64,000 bases of DNA from Verrucomicrobiaceae bacterium (GCA_019694165.1 JAIBCL010000027.1:1-64000); one strand, 5' to 3'; counted from the stretch's first letter, positions 27,654 to 36,288 are shown. Numbers and translations are program-made. Notes: a model not told the origin generated them from the sequence alone.

Positions 27654-27853
27654 GCGTGTCTCACCGTTGGCGCGGGACTGCAAATCGCCGGCAGATCCTG
27701 CCGGGCCCGCCTTCCGGAGGGTCGGGACGGAGGCAATGAGCGGATCGCAGATTCGCGCCTGCAGGGGTGACGATCTCCTTAAAATGAATTTTGGCACGAC
27801 GCTGTGCATGAAGTCCTGCTAGTCTCGCGGAATCAGCCCGTATTCACCCGACC

Positions 27854-30800
27854 ATGAAACGTTCTCTCGCATTGCTCATTCTGGCATTCTCGAGCCTGGC
27901 CGCCTCTGCGCAGCCCGCCTCGCTCTTTGACGGCAAAACACTCGATGGCTGGGACTTTGATCCCAAGTTCTGGCATGTCGAAGGTGGCGAAATCCGTGGC
28001 GGCTCGCTCACGGAAAAAGTTCCGCACAACGATTTCATCGCATCGAAGAAGTCGTATTCGAATTTCGAGCTGCGCGTGAAGTTGCGGCTCAGTGGCACTG
28101 GCTTCGTAAACAGCGGCGTGCAGATTCGCAGCCTTCGCATCAAGGATTCGCCGGAGATGTGTGGTTTCCAGGTGGACTACGGCCCCGGCTGGTATGGAAA
28201 GCTCTACGATGAGAGCCGCCGGAACAAAGTCGTGGGCGAATCGAAGGACATGGCGGCAGTGAATGCCGCGATCAAGGAAGGTGACTGGAATGAGTATCGA
28301 ATCCGTGCGGAAGGCGCGCGCATCCAGTCGTGGGTGAATGGTGTGCCGGCGCTCGATTATACCGAGACCGATCCGAACGTCGCACAGGATGGTTTCATCG
28401 GCATCCAGATCCACGGCGGCGGCGCAGCCCAGGTGCAGGCAAAGGACATCACGATCGAAGAACTGCCCGTGACTCCGAACCCGTTGACGTGGGAGAAGCT
28501 CGGCGGCGTCGATGCCGTGCGCGCGAAACTCACGCCGCCGAAGAAGCAGGTGGAAAACGGCGCACCGAACACGGACAAACCGAAACGCGACATCAGCTAC
28601 AACAACGTCACCGGCACCGCGCGCACGGCGGAGGAGCAGCAAAAGCTCTTCCACCTGCCCGAAGGCTTCGAGATCGAACTGGTCGTCAAAGAAAGCGATG
28701 GCATCGGCAAGTTCGTCAGCGTGTATTTCGATCAGCGAGGGCGACTATGGACCCAAACCGCGCTGGAGTATCCGGTGGATGGAAATGAGAACCCCGCGGC
28801 TGCCGATGCGCTCTATGCGAGCAAGGCCAAGGACAAGGTGCTCGTCTATCCGCGCGAGGCGTTGAATGCGACGCTTCCCGCGGGCGGACTCACCAATCCG
28901 ACTGTGTTCGCCGATGGACTCGCGATCCCGCTCGGCTTGCTGCCATGGGGCAATGGTGACAGCGCTTACGTGCTGCACGGTCACGACGTGCTCTTGATGA
29001 AGGATACGAATGGCGATGGCAAGGCCGACGAGTCGAAGGTGGTGCTCACCGGCTTCGGCGTGCAAGACTCGCATTTGTTTCCGCATCAGTTCACACGCGC
29101 GCCCGGCGGCTGGATCTGGATGGCGCAGGGCCTCTTCAACAACAGCAAGGTTCACAAGCCCGGCGATGAATCGAACATCATCGATTATCCGAAATGCAGC
29201 ATGGCGCGCATGAGGCCGGATGGCAGCGAGTTCGAGGTCACCAGCCTCGGCCCGAACAACATTTGGGGCCTCGTGATTACCGGCGAAGGCGAGGCTTTCA
29301 TTCAGGAAGCGAACGACTACGGCTACCCGGTCATGCCCTTCCACGAGTATGCCTACTACCCCGGCGGCATGGAGAGCCTGCGGAAGAGCTACCAGCCCGA
29401 GTTCCCCGTGCAGACGCCCGATTTCAAAATGGGCGGCACGGGGTTGAGCGGTCTCGCGCTCGGCGAGGGTGAGTTGAAGAAAGTCGCGTCGATGAAAGTG
29501 GCTTCGGCTTCAGCCGAAGGTCAGGGCGATTCGGCTAAAGCCGAACCCACTTTGTGCATGTTCGTCGCCAACCCGATCATCTCGAAGGTGCAAACGCTGG
29601 CGATGCATCGCGAAGACAGTCGCAAAGATCCGCAGCGCGCTCCGAACGGCTGGCGCTACGAGCAAGCCGCCGACCTAGTCACCTGCGACGATCCGTTCTT
29701 CCGTCCCGTCGGCATGACGCAAGGTCCCGATGGCTGCATCTACATCGTGGACTGGTATAACAAGATCATCAGCCACAACGAGGTGCCGCGGAATCATCCG
29801 GACCGCGATAAGATTCGTGGTCGCATCTGGCGCGTGAAGCCGAAGGCAAGCGTAGCTCAGGATTTCTATCCTGAGACGAACGTCTCCGCGCCGGAGAAAG
29901 CCGAGGGACGTTCGGCACAGCCTAGAAAGGCTATGCTACCGATCCCCGACTTCACGACACTGAGCACGGAGGAGTTGATCGCGCTGCTCGGCACACAGCC
30001 GACGGCGCGGGCGCACATGGCGTGGCAAGCTCTGGAAAAGCCAATGGACAATACTGCATTCGACTCCTTGTGCGCAAAGCTCGAATTCGTTATCAAAGAT
30101 GCCAAAGAACCAATCGCGCGGCGAGTTCAGGCATTGTGGCTATTCTCTGGGCTCGACGAGTCAGCCGACCCGGATCAGCTCGGCCCGTTAAGTCGCAGTT
30201 TAGATCCACACTTGCGAAAAAACGCTGTGACTGTTTTTGCCCCCCAGTGGTCGGCATTCGAACTCGGCGAGGTATTTGCGCATTTGGTTGATGACAAAGA
30301 TACCACCGTGAGAGCTGAGTTCATTCGCTGGTTGGGGTGCCGGTTTCATACAGAAGGCAAGATTTGCAGTGCTGACTATGGTGAGTCGCCTCCGCCCGAT
30401 GAGCCATGTCGAGCATTGGTCACTCTACTGCGCATGGCAAAGCCGTCGCTTGCATCACCCACTGCTCCCGGAAGAACGGGAAAACCAATTCCTGTCGGTG
30501 ATGCCTACGACCGGGAATACGAACGATACTTGATTCGACTGTTCCTTGAGCAGCACCCGAAGCTGATCGGTTGGTTCCTTGATCATTCAAAGGCAGCCGA
30601 ATCGCTCTCCGTCGAAGCCCGCGTGCTCGCCTCTCTCGCGCTTGAGCCAAAGGCGAGTGCCTCGCGCGTGGCGAAACTGCTGCCGCGACTGGATCGCGCG
30701 CCGAATGACGAAGAACTGCTGCGTCTCGCGCAGTTCCCGCAGGAAGCGGGCTGCGGCGATGCCTTGAGGGCACTCCTGTCGAATCCGAAGTCGCGCGCCG

Positions 30801-32512
30801 CGGTCGCGGAGAAGCTGCTCGCGCAGAAGACCAAGCTCGATCCCGCGAAGATCGCGCCGTTGCTGAGCGAGGCGGCGAAGGCGCTGCTGGGTAACGCGGA
30901 CACTCTTGTCCGCGCCGGGGAAACGGATGCGGACAAGAGTGTCCGCATTACCCTCGCGGCTTCGCTTATCGGCGGGTTTCAATTGGCGTCGTTGGAGAGC
31001 GATCTTGTGGCGATGACAAGGAAGGGCGATTTGCAATCGCCCTCGGCGGTTGAAAACCGCCGCTCCTTGCTACAGGCGCTTCGCGAACTCCGCAGCGGCG
31101 CGACCGATCTGTTTGTCGAGATTGCCAAATCCGCCAAGGATCCGGCCCTTCGCAGCGAAGCCGTCGCGGCACTCGCGTCCTCGAAGAACCCGAAGGCAGC
31201 CGAAGAACTCTTCGCGCTTTATCCCACACTCGACGCCGCGCTTCGCCGCTCGGCGCTCAACGCCTTCTCCAGCTCGAAAGCCGGAGCGAAGGCCACCGTC
31301 GCCGCCTTGCTCGACAAAAAACTGCCGCAGGCTGATCTCGATGGCCCGACCGCCGAAAAACTCGCCGCCGTGCTGGGCGATGATCCTGCTCTTCAAAAAC
31401 TGCAGCAGCAGCTCGGCGGCATTTTCCGCGACGTGCTGCTGTTCGACGGCACCGATGACGCGTGGATCGACAGCAAAATCACGGTCGACGGTCCCTTCAC
31501 CGTTGAAACCTGGGTTCGCCTCGCGCCCGGCATTGGCAATGAAGACGACATCCTCGGCGTGCCCGGCGGTGTGGAGATGAACTTTTTTGGATCGAAGTTC
31601 CGCGTCTTCGCCGGCCCGAAGCTGCATGACGTCGTGGTCGCGAACAAATCGATGACACCCGACCTGTGGACGCACATCGCCGTCACACGCGATGCAACGG
31701 GCATCATCAAGATCTACCAAAACGGCGAACTCGATGCCGTGTCGAAAGTCCCCGCGCCCGACAAGTGGGAGAACTGCCGCATCGGCTGGAGTGGCCCGAA
31801 GAAAGGCACCGAAGGCGTGATGATGGAGTTCCGAGTGTGGAAGGTGGAGAGGACTGCACAGGAGATTCGGGGGGGCTTTGACAGGAGCCTGGGAGAAGGG
31901 ACAAAAAGGACGGAAGGGACTCAGGCGACGAGCGGCAGTGCCCCCACCATTTTGTCCTTTCGGTCCTTTGAGTCCCTTTCATCCTCAAAAACCTTCCAAA
32001 AAGGCGCGCGCCTCGCCAAGACCATCGACACACCGCCGCTGCTCACCGCCGAGCAAGCCGACGCGCTCGACAAGAAGTTTGCCAAATACACCGCGCTCGC
32101 GCCGAAGGGCAACGCAGCGAACGGCAAGGCGATCAGCGCCATCTGTCTCGCCTGTCATCAGATCGGCACCGCAGGCGCACAAATCGGCCCGAACCTCAGC
32201 GGAGCCGGCGCAATGGGCCTCGAAGGCGTGCTGCGCAACATCCTCACGCCAAACGCTGCGATGGAATCCGGCTACCGCATCTTCCGCGTCGAATTGAAGT
32301 CCGGCGATCTCGTCGATGCGCTCTTCGTCAGCGAAGACAAGAACGCCTTCGTCGTCCGCCAGCCCGGCGTGCCCGATCGTCGCATCGACAAAAAGGACGT
32401 CCGCTCCACCAAATTCATCCGCCGCAGCCTGATGCCCGAAGGATTGATCGACGCCCTGCCGGATCAAAGCGTGGCGGATTTGCTCGCGTATTTGATGACG
32501 CTGAAGGGGTAG
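27854..32512 (+). CDS. Secreted DUF1080 / sugar-dehydrogenase-like / HEAT / LamG / PVC-type cytochrome c fusion
   Basis: 1552 residues with a signal peptide (SLALLILAFSSLAASAQ). Domains in order: 3-keto-disaccharide hydrolase DUF1080 (about 22-205, FDGKTLDGWDF), a PQQ-dehydrogenase-like propeller of the planctomycete membrane-bound dehydrogenase type (about 260-660, LPEGFEIELVVKE), HEAT-like repeats (about 700-1180), a LamG/concanavalin domain (about 1190-1330, FDGTDDAWID), and a Pirellula/Verrucomicrobium-type haem-binding domain with CLACH near 1430. It is likely a periplasmic sugar-oxidising or lyase complex passing electrons to its own haem. Five palindromes are embedded in frame (listed separately). 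A segment around 30040-30600 is noticeably AT-richer, with different codon choice, so the gene looks mosaic. Confidence 0.9.
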   Translation: MKRSLALLILAFSSLAASAQPASLFDGKTLDGWDFDPKFWHVEGGEIRGGSLTEKVPHNDFIASKKSYSNFELRVKLRLSGTGFVNSGVQIRSLRIKDSPEMCGFQVDYGPGWYGKLYDESRRNKVVGESKDMAAVNAAIKEGDWNEYRIRAEGARIQSWVNGVPALDYTETDPNVAQDGFIGIQIHGGGAAQVQAKDITIEELPVTPNPLTWEKLGGVDAVRAKLTPPKKQVENGAPNTDKPKRDISYNNVTGTARTAEEQQKLFHLPEGFEIELVVKESDGIGKFVSVYFDQRGRLWTQTALEYPVDGNENPAAADALYASKAKDKVLVYPREALNATLPAGGLTNPTVFADGLAIPLGLLPWGNGDSAYVLHGHDVLLMKDTNGDGKADESKVVLTGFGVQDSHLFPHQFTRAPGGWIWMAQGLFNNSKVHKPGDESNIIDYPKCSMARMRPDGSEFEVTSLGPNNIWGLVITGEGEAFIQEANDYGYPVMPFHEYAYYPGGMESLRKSYQPEFPVQTPDFKMGGTGLSGLALGEGELKKVASMKVASASAEGQGDSAKAEPTLCMFVANPIISKVQTLAMHREDSRKDPQRAPNGWRYEQAADLVTCDDPFFRPVGMTQGPDGCIYIVDWYNKIISHNEVPRNHPDRDKIRGRIWRVKPKASVAQDFYPETNVSAPEKAEGRSAQPRKAMLPIPDFTTLSTEELIALLGTQPTARAHMAWQALEKPMDNTAFDSLCAKLEFVIKDAKEPIARRVQALWLFSGLDESADPDQLGPLSRSLDPHLRKNAVTVFAPQWSAFELGEVFAHLVDDKDTTVRAEFIRWLGCRFHTEGKICSADYGESPPPDEPCRALVTLLRMAKPSLASPTAPGRTGKPIPVGDAYDREYERYLIRLFLEQHPKLIGWFLDHSKAAESLSVEARVLASLALEPKASASRVAKLLPRLDRAPNDEELLRLAQFPQEAGCGDALRALLSNPKSRAAVAEKLLAQKTKLDPAKIAPLLSEAAKALLGNADTLVRAGETDADKSVRITLAASLIGGFQLASLESDLVAMTRKGDLQSPSAVENRRSLLQALRELRSGATDLFVEIAKSAKDPALRSEAVAALASSKNPKAAEELFALYPTLDAALRRSALNAFSSSKAGAKATVAALLDKKLPQADLDGPTAEKLAAVLGDDPALQKLQQQLGGIFRDVLLFDGTDDAWIDSKITVDGPFTVETWVRLAPGIGNEDDILGVPGGVEMNFFGSKFRVFAGPKLHDVVVANKSMTPDLWTHIAVTRDATGIIKIYQNGELDAVSKVPAPDKWENCRIGWSGPKKGTEGVMMEFRVWKVERTAQEIRGGFDRSLGEGTKRTEGTQATSGSAPTILSFRSFESLSSSKTFQKGARLAKTIDTPPLLTAEQADALDKKFAKYTALAPKGNAANGKAISAICLACHQIGTAGAQIGPNLSGAGAMGLEGVLRNILTPNAAMESGYRIFRVELKSGDLVDALFVSEDKNAFVVRQPGVPDRRIDKKDVRSTKFIRRSLMPEGLIDALPDQSVADLLAYLMTLKG
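29495..29553. repeat. In-frame palindrome 1 inside the dehydrogenase-cytochrome gene
   Basis: 24-bp arms (29495-29518 and 29530-29553) pair at 22 of 24 positions around an 11-nt loop. The left arm reads AAAGTGGCTTCGGCTTCAGC..., and its inner part TTCGGCTTCAGCCGAA is itself near-palindromic. It encodes VASASAEGQGDSAKAEP, a low-complexity Ala/Ser/Glu stretch within the propeller region near residues 548-567, and does not interrupt the frame. Confidence 0.85.
29850..29942. repeat. In-frame palindrome 2 inside the dehydrogenase-cytochrome gene
   Basis: An imperfect long inverted repeat. The left half GCGTAGCTCAGGATTTCTAT...GACGAACGTCTCC pairs with the right half GAGGGACGTTCGG...TTTCTAGGCT reading of the opposite strand (about 20 of 29 positions). 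Each arm carries its own small hairpin (CAGGATTTCTATCCTG; AGCCTAGAAAGGCT), giving a branched cruciform potential. It encodes the linker SVAQDFYPETNVSAPEKAEG near residues 666-696. Confidence 0.75.
30890..30952. repeat. In-frame palindrome 3 inside the dehydrogenase-cytochrome gene
   Basis: 24-bp arms (30890-30913 and 30929-30952) match at 23 of 24 positions. The left arm reads GGTAACGCGGACACTCTTGT..., and the loop is 15 nt. It encodes GNADTLVRAGETDADKSVRI near residues 1013-1033, between HEAT-like helices. Confidence 0.9.
31017..31069. repeat. In-frame palindrome 4 inside the dehydrogenase-cytochrome gene
   Basis: 25-bp arms (31017-31041 and 31045-31069) match at 20 of 25 around a 3-nt loop CTC. 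Each arm is itself a hairpin (GGGCGATTTGCAATCGCCC; GGCGGTTGAAAACCGCC), so the whole is a double-hairpin cruciform. It encodes RKGDLQSPSAVENRRSLL near residues 1055-1072. Confidence 0.85.
31894..31980. repeat. Purine-rich palindrome, family A, solo copy inside the dehydrogenase-cytochrome gene
   Basis: The left arm GAAGGGACAAAAAGGACGGA... (from 31894) pairs with the right arm CCTTTCGGTCCTTTGAGTCC... (to 31980) at about 21 of 25 positions, with a loop of about 28 nt. The GGGAC/AAGGACGGAAGGGAC words match the palindromes flanking the four-helix-bundle gene at 10464 and 11139. It encodes a Ser/Thr/Lys-rich linker (GTKRTEGTQATSGS...) near residues 1347-1376, exactly between the LamG and cytochrome domains. 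Confidence 0.85.
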
Positions 32513-32522
32513 CGGCGAATGC

Positions 32523-33173
32523 TCACGGCACGATCTTCACCGGCGTGCCGACGGGTGTGGCGCGGAAAAACTTCTCCGCCATGTTCCCGGGCAGGCGGAT
32601 GCAGCCGTGCGAGGCCGGGTAGCCGGGCAGGTAACCCTGATGCATGCCCACTCCGCCGTAGATGCGCATGAAGTAGTACATCTTCGCACCTTCAAAGCGC
32701 GTGTCGGGCGGGCGGGGATCGACTTGATTGTTGATGTTTTGCATGACCACACGGCCATACCGGTCCTCGTAGTCGCCGTAGATCGAGGACTTGTGCCCGA
32801 TGTCCTTCTCGATGATGCGGTAGCTGCCGGGCCGGGTGGAGTAGCCTTCGCGCCCCGAGGAGATGGGCGAGCCGCCTGCGAGCTGGCCGCCTTTGTAGAG
32901 ATAGACCATCTGCTCGCCGAGCTGGATTTCTATGGCTGGGCGTCCCGGCATTTGATCGGCATACCAGAAGGATGGATCCCGCCGGAACCAGCCCGACACG
33001 CGTCCGGTGACCTTGCGCGCGTTTTGGAATCCTTCGTGGCCGTAGCGCGCCAATCTGTCGCCGAATGACTCGCCGTCGTAGGTCGAGGGCTGGAGACTAC
33101 AGTTCGATACGGCAAACAGTGCGAACACGGCGGCGGCCGCACGGCTGGCTGTTGAGAGCGGATGGCTTTTCAT
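32523..33173 (-). CDS. L,D-transpeptidase (YkuD), probable lipoprotein
   Basis: 216 residues from the ATG at 33173 (MKSHPLSTASR), chosen because it opens a signal sequence ending in the lipobox-like AVSNC; an upstream in-frame start at 33248 would bury it. The YkuD catalytic motif is intact: HGCIRLP with the nucleophilic Cys near residue 191, preceded by GVGMHQGYLPGYPAS. PAIEIQLGEQMVYLYKGG is the typical first strand. It catalyses 3-3 peptidoglycan cross-links or anchors lipoproteins in the periplasm. It converges with the 1552-residue fusion gene (10 bp apart). Confidence 0.9.
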   Translation of the reverse strand: MKSHPLSTASRAAAAVFALFAVSNCSLQPSTYDGESFGDRLARYGHEGFQNARKVTGRVSGWFRRDPSFWYADQMPGRPAIEIQLGEQMVYLYKGGQLAGGSPISSGREGYSTRPGSYRIIEKDIGHKSSIYGDYEDRYGRVVMQNINNQVDPRPPDTRFEGAKMYYFMRIYGGVGMHQGYLPGYPASHGCIRLPGNMAEKFFRATPVGTPVKIVP

Positions 33174-33257
33174 GCGAGCAATCGCCGAGGGGTCAACAAA
33201 GTCAGAAGCGAATGCCGGCGACGGCAATCCCGCCGGCTGGTACTCCACGCGGACGCA

Positions 33258-33956
33258 TCAAGGTTTCGCCACGCCTTTGATGCTGAAATCGTCGTAGTTC
33301 ACATCGACGCGGTTGGTGGTGAGGCTGACCACGGTCTTGTGATCGTGGGCCACGCCCGGCGACTGAAAGCTGCTTACGACTTTGCCGTCGATGGTGGTCT
33401 CCACAACGTCGGCCTGGGTGCGCACGACCAGCGTGTGCCAGTCCTTGAGCGTCACTTTGTTCGGCACGGACTTCGTCCACTTTTGGAGATTCGCCTTGTC
33501 CACGTCCGTCAGCGTGGGTGGCACGGCCTTCTTTTTCTCGTAAATCTCGTTCGAGAAGGTGCCGGTCTTGGCGTCGGCGACGGTCACGGCCGCAGGGCTG
33601 ACGGTGATGCTGCAGATGTGTCCGGCGTGGGAGCCTTTGTAGTCCTTGTCATCGAGCCAGACGTTGAAGGTCTTCGCCTGCTCGCTGGCGAACTGGAACT
33701 TCACGGCCACTTCAAGGTCGCGTTCCGGCGCGATGCGGATCACATCGACGGCTGGATGATCCGACTCCGGAGCGGTGATGCCGTGGAGCACGCCGTCCTT
33801 CACCACACTGGAGCTTTTGTAATGGCCCCAGCTCTTGCCGAAGCCATCTGCGGCAAATTCATCGGAGAAAATGAGGCGGCTGAAGCTGCCTGCGGGCAAT
33901 TGCGCGCAGGCGAGAGTAGAGACGAAGACGACGGACAAAGGGATGAGCGATTTCAT
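33258..33956 (-). CDS. Secreted LamG / DUF1080-like beta-sandwich protein
   Basis: 232 residues from the ATG at 33956, which opens a signal peptide (MKSLIPLSVVFVSTLACAQ). The body is a single concanavalin-like jelly roll: LIFSDEFAADGFGKSWGHYK, DGVLHGITAPESDHPAVD, DWHTLVVRTQADVVETTIDGK and VNYDDFSIKG at the end. This is the pattern of family-16-like/DUF1080 proteins common in PVC bacteria, but the DUF1080 FNGKDLSGW start is missing. It is presumably a periplasmic carbohydrate-binding or hydrolase domain. It lies downstream of eboD on the same strand (155 bp) with no clear functional link. Confidence 0.75.
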   Translation of the reverse strand: MKSLIPLSVVFVSTLACAQLPAGSFSRLIFSDEFAADGFGKSWGHYKSSSVVKDGVLHGITAPESDHPAVDVIRIAPERDLEVAVKFQFASEQAKTFNVWLDDKDYKGSHAGHICSITVSPAAVTVADAKTGTFSNEIYEKKKAVPPTLTDVDKANLQKWTKSVPNKVTLKDWHTLVVRTQADVVETTIDGKVVSSFQSPGVAHDHKTVVSLTTNRVDVNYDDFSIKGVAKP

Positions 33957-34110
33957 GCGGGAGACGAAACGACGGCAAAGCCCGCAGCTATCGGCGATGA
34001 CGAACGAACGGGCGGTCGTGGCGAAAGACTGCCGAGTCGGGGCAGGGGCGTCCCGGAGGCTGGCGGACAACAATGAGCAGGCTCCAGGCATCGAGCGAGC
34101 GCTGGAACTC

Positions 34111-35298
34111 TCAAGAAAACGCGGCGGGCAGCTCGGCGGGTGATGCGTTCGCACGGTCGCGGAGTTCCTCCACGGCCTGGACGATGAGCGCACGGTCCAT
34201 CTCATGCACCTCGATCTTCCTGCCGATCTCAGGCACGAGCGTGACGGTGAGGTCGCCGCCGAGATGCTCGCGGAATTCCTCAAGGCCCGCGAGGATGACG
34301 AGGTCGCCGTTCGACCCGCGGTCGAGCAGCTCCGGCGCGTAGGTGGCGAAGCCGACTTTCTCGATCAATGCGAGGATGCGCAGGGCCGTGGCGGCGGAGA
34401 TGAGGGCCCTTTTTGCCGAATAGACGAGATCGACGGCCATGCCGATCGCCACGGCTTCTCCATGCGCGACTCGGAAGGCCGAGACCTGCTCCAGCTTGTG
34501 TGCGGCCCAGTGGCCGAAGTCGAGCGGACGCGCAGAGCCCATCTCGAAGGGATCGCCGTTCGTGGCGATGTGCTCCACATGCAGCTCCGCGCTGCGCTGC
34601 ACCACGCGCTCGAGCACGGACTGGTCCAGCGCGGCCAGCCCGGCCGCGTTCTCACAGAGGTAGTTGAAGAACTTTGCGTCGCGGATGAGCGCTACCTTGA
34701 TGGCCTCGATGATGCCGTTGCGCCGCTCGCGCACGGGCAGCGATTCGAGGAATGTGAAGTCGTTCACGACGGCGAAGGGCACGGCGAAGGAGCCGACCCA
34801 GTTTTTCTTGCCGAAGTAGTTCACGCCGTTCTTCACGCCCACGCCGCCGTCACCCTGGCTCAGAGTGGTGGTGGGAAATCGCACATGGCGGATGCCGCGG
34901 TGCGCGGTGCTGGCGGCGAAGCATACGAGATCGAGCACCGCGCCGCCCCCGATCACAAAGACGTAGCTGTGCCGGTCGAGCGCGGCCTCATTGATCGCCC
35001 GCCAACACTGCTCGACCAGGCGGAAGTCATTCTTGCAAGCCTCGCCTCCTGGAATCACCAGCGGATCGGCGGCGAGGTGCATCACATCAAGATGCGCCGC
35101 CGCGTAATTGAGCACTTGCGGGACCAGCTTCGGGCAGGCCCGCGCCACGCGGTCGTCGATGAATACCAGCACCTTGGCCGGCCTGCCCACGCCATTGAGG
35201 CAGAGCAGATCGCGCACGACCGTATTTGCATCCACAAACGCATCCCGCGTGAAGAGGATGCGATGCGTGTAGTCCACCGTGATTTTCCGCTGCAGCAT
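34111..35298 (-). CDS. eboD: EboD-type 3-dehydroquinate-synthase-like protein
   Basis: 395 residues of the dehydroquinate synthase / sugar-phosphate cyclase superfamily. Visible elements are VIGGGAVLDLVCFAAS (NAD-binding loop near 115), FPTTTLSQGDGGVGVKNGVN (near 143), NGIIEAIKVALI (near 196), and the metal ligands in DFGHWAAHKLE and VAHGEAVAIGM (near 262-285). The length and the adjacent UbiA-like and TIM-barrel genes identify it as EboD of the ebo/EDB cluster rather than AroB. The ebo cluster is linked in other bacteria to export or processing of a secondary metabolite, such as the scytonemin precursor. It starts 49 bp after eboC. Confidence 0.88.
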   Translation of the reverse strand: MLQRKITVDYTHRILFTRDAFVDANTVVRDLLCLNGVGRPAKVLVFIDDRVARACPKLVPQVLNYAAAHLDVMHLAADPLVIPGGEACKNDFRLVEQCWRAINEAALDRHSYVFVIGGGAVLDLVCFAASTAHRGIRHVRFPTTTLSQGDGGVGVKNGVNYFGKKNWVGSFAVPFAVVNDFTFLESLPVRERRNGIIEAIKVALIRDAKFFNYLCENAAGLAALDQSVLERVVQRSAELHVEHIATNGDPFEMGSARPLDFGHWAAHKLEQVSAFRVAHGEAVAIGMAVDLVYSAKRALISAATALRILALIEKVGFATYAPELLDRGSNGDLVILAGLEEFREHLGGDLTVTLVPEIGRKIEVHEMDRALIVQAVEELRDRANASPAELPAAFS

Positions 35299-35346
35299 GT
35301 CTTGGTCTCCCGCTTGTGTCGCCCGCGTCGCAAGAACACCAAACGG

Positions 35347-36288
35347 TCAAGTCGCCGCGATCTTTCGCTGCCACAGGCGCAGCAGCGGCGTCAGTGCGGC
35401 GATGGCGCAGCCTTCGAGAAATCCTCCGAGCGAAGCCACGGCGAGACCATCCACGACCACGATGCCGGCGAGCAGCAGGCCGACGGCGCGCCCGATGTTC
35501 GACAACGGCGGCGTGCGCATCATGCGCATGGCATGCCTCACCAGCATGACCAGCGCGAGGCCGATGACCGCAAAGCCGCCCAGATACACTCCTCCGAGGC
35601 GTCTGACGAGAATGATGGCGGCAGGTTCGGCATACGGCCCTTCGTGAATCAGCGAATACAGCAACGCCGCCGCGAGCGGGGCGATGAGAGGCGAGAGCAG
35701 GCAGAGCATCGTGAACGAGGTGGAGCGGGCGGCCGGCACGGGGGCGGATTCGTTGCGGGCTGCCATGCTGATGCCCACGATGTAGAGTCCCATTGCGAGG
35801 GCAGCGGCGATCAACTCGGAGTTCCACTCGAGACTCACGCTTCCTTTCACCGCCGAGCCCGCGGCGAGATACAGCAGCGTCCGGCACGCACCCATGACGA
35901 AAACCGATCCTGCCCACTGCTTGTGACACAAGTCATAGGCCAGGATGCAGAAGCAGAGACAGCTCACATGAGTCGCGCTCGCTCCGCCAAAGGGATGCAT
36001 GCACGCCGCGCCCAGCACGAGCATCGTCATCCCCGCACGCCACGCCGTGCCGTGCTTTACGTCACCGCGCGGGATGGGGCGCTCCTTGCGGTGCTCGCGA
36101 TCCCAGTCCGCGTCCGCTGCATCGTTCATGATCATTCCGGCGCTGTAGAGCAGTGATGCCCCGGCCAGCAGCCAGATGAGGCGGCTGTCCTCGAAGCCTC
36201 CGCCCCCGAGCATCCAGCCGGCGAGCACGTTGGTCCACACGGTGGGGAGGTTCGAGATGCGGGCGAGTTCGAGCCAGGCTTTCAGCAT
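35347..36288 (-). CDS. eboC: UbiA-like prenyltransferase EboC
   Basis: 313 residues with eight to nine hydrophobic helices. The first Asp-rich motif NDAADADWDREHRKERPIPRG (near 55-75) is the UbiA prenyl-diphosphate/Mg site. The second, more degenerate Asp motif is not clearly preserved (around 180, RNESAPVPAARS), as is common in EboC. N-terminal LARISNLPTVWTNVLAGW is typical. It would transfer a polyprenyl group in the inner membrane. Flanked by eboE upstream (163 bp) and eboD downstream (49 bp) on the same strand. Confidence 0.88.
   Translation of the reverse strand: MLKAWLELARISNLPTVWTNVLAGWMLGGGGFEDSRLIWLLAGASLLYSAGMIMNDAADADWDREHRKERPIPRGDVKHGTAWRAGMTMLVLGAACMHPFGGASATHVSCLCFCILAYDLCHKQWAGSVFVMGACRTLLYLAAGSAVKGSVSLEWNSELIAAALAMGLYIVGISMAARNESAPVPAARSTSFTMLCLLSPLIAPLAAALLYSLIHEGPYAEPAAIILVRRLGGVYLGGFAVIGLALVMLVRHAMRMMRTPPLSNIGRAVGLLLAGIVVVDGLAVASLGGFLEGCAIAALTPLLRLWQRKIAAT

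Noticed and set aside
27794..27815. Sigma-54-like promoter TGGCACG...TGTGCA upstream of the dehydrogenase-cytochrome gene
   Set aside because: The GG-to-GC spacing is 11 nt instead of 10 and the -12 element is TGTGC rather than TTGC, so it does not fit the strict consensus.
34204..36156. Long plus-strand open frame of about 650 codons antisense to eboC/eboD
   Set aside because: It is a His/Arg-rich, low-complexity mirror of two clear minus-strand genes, produced by GC-rich codon bias. No motif or plausible signal is present.
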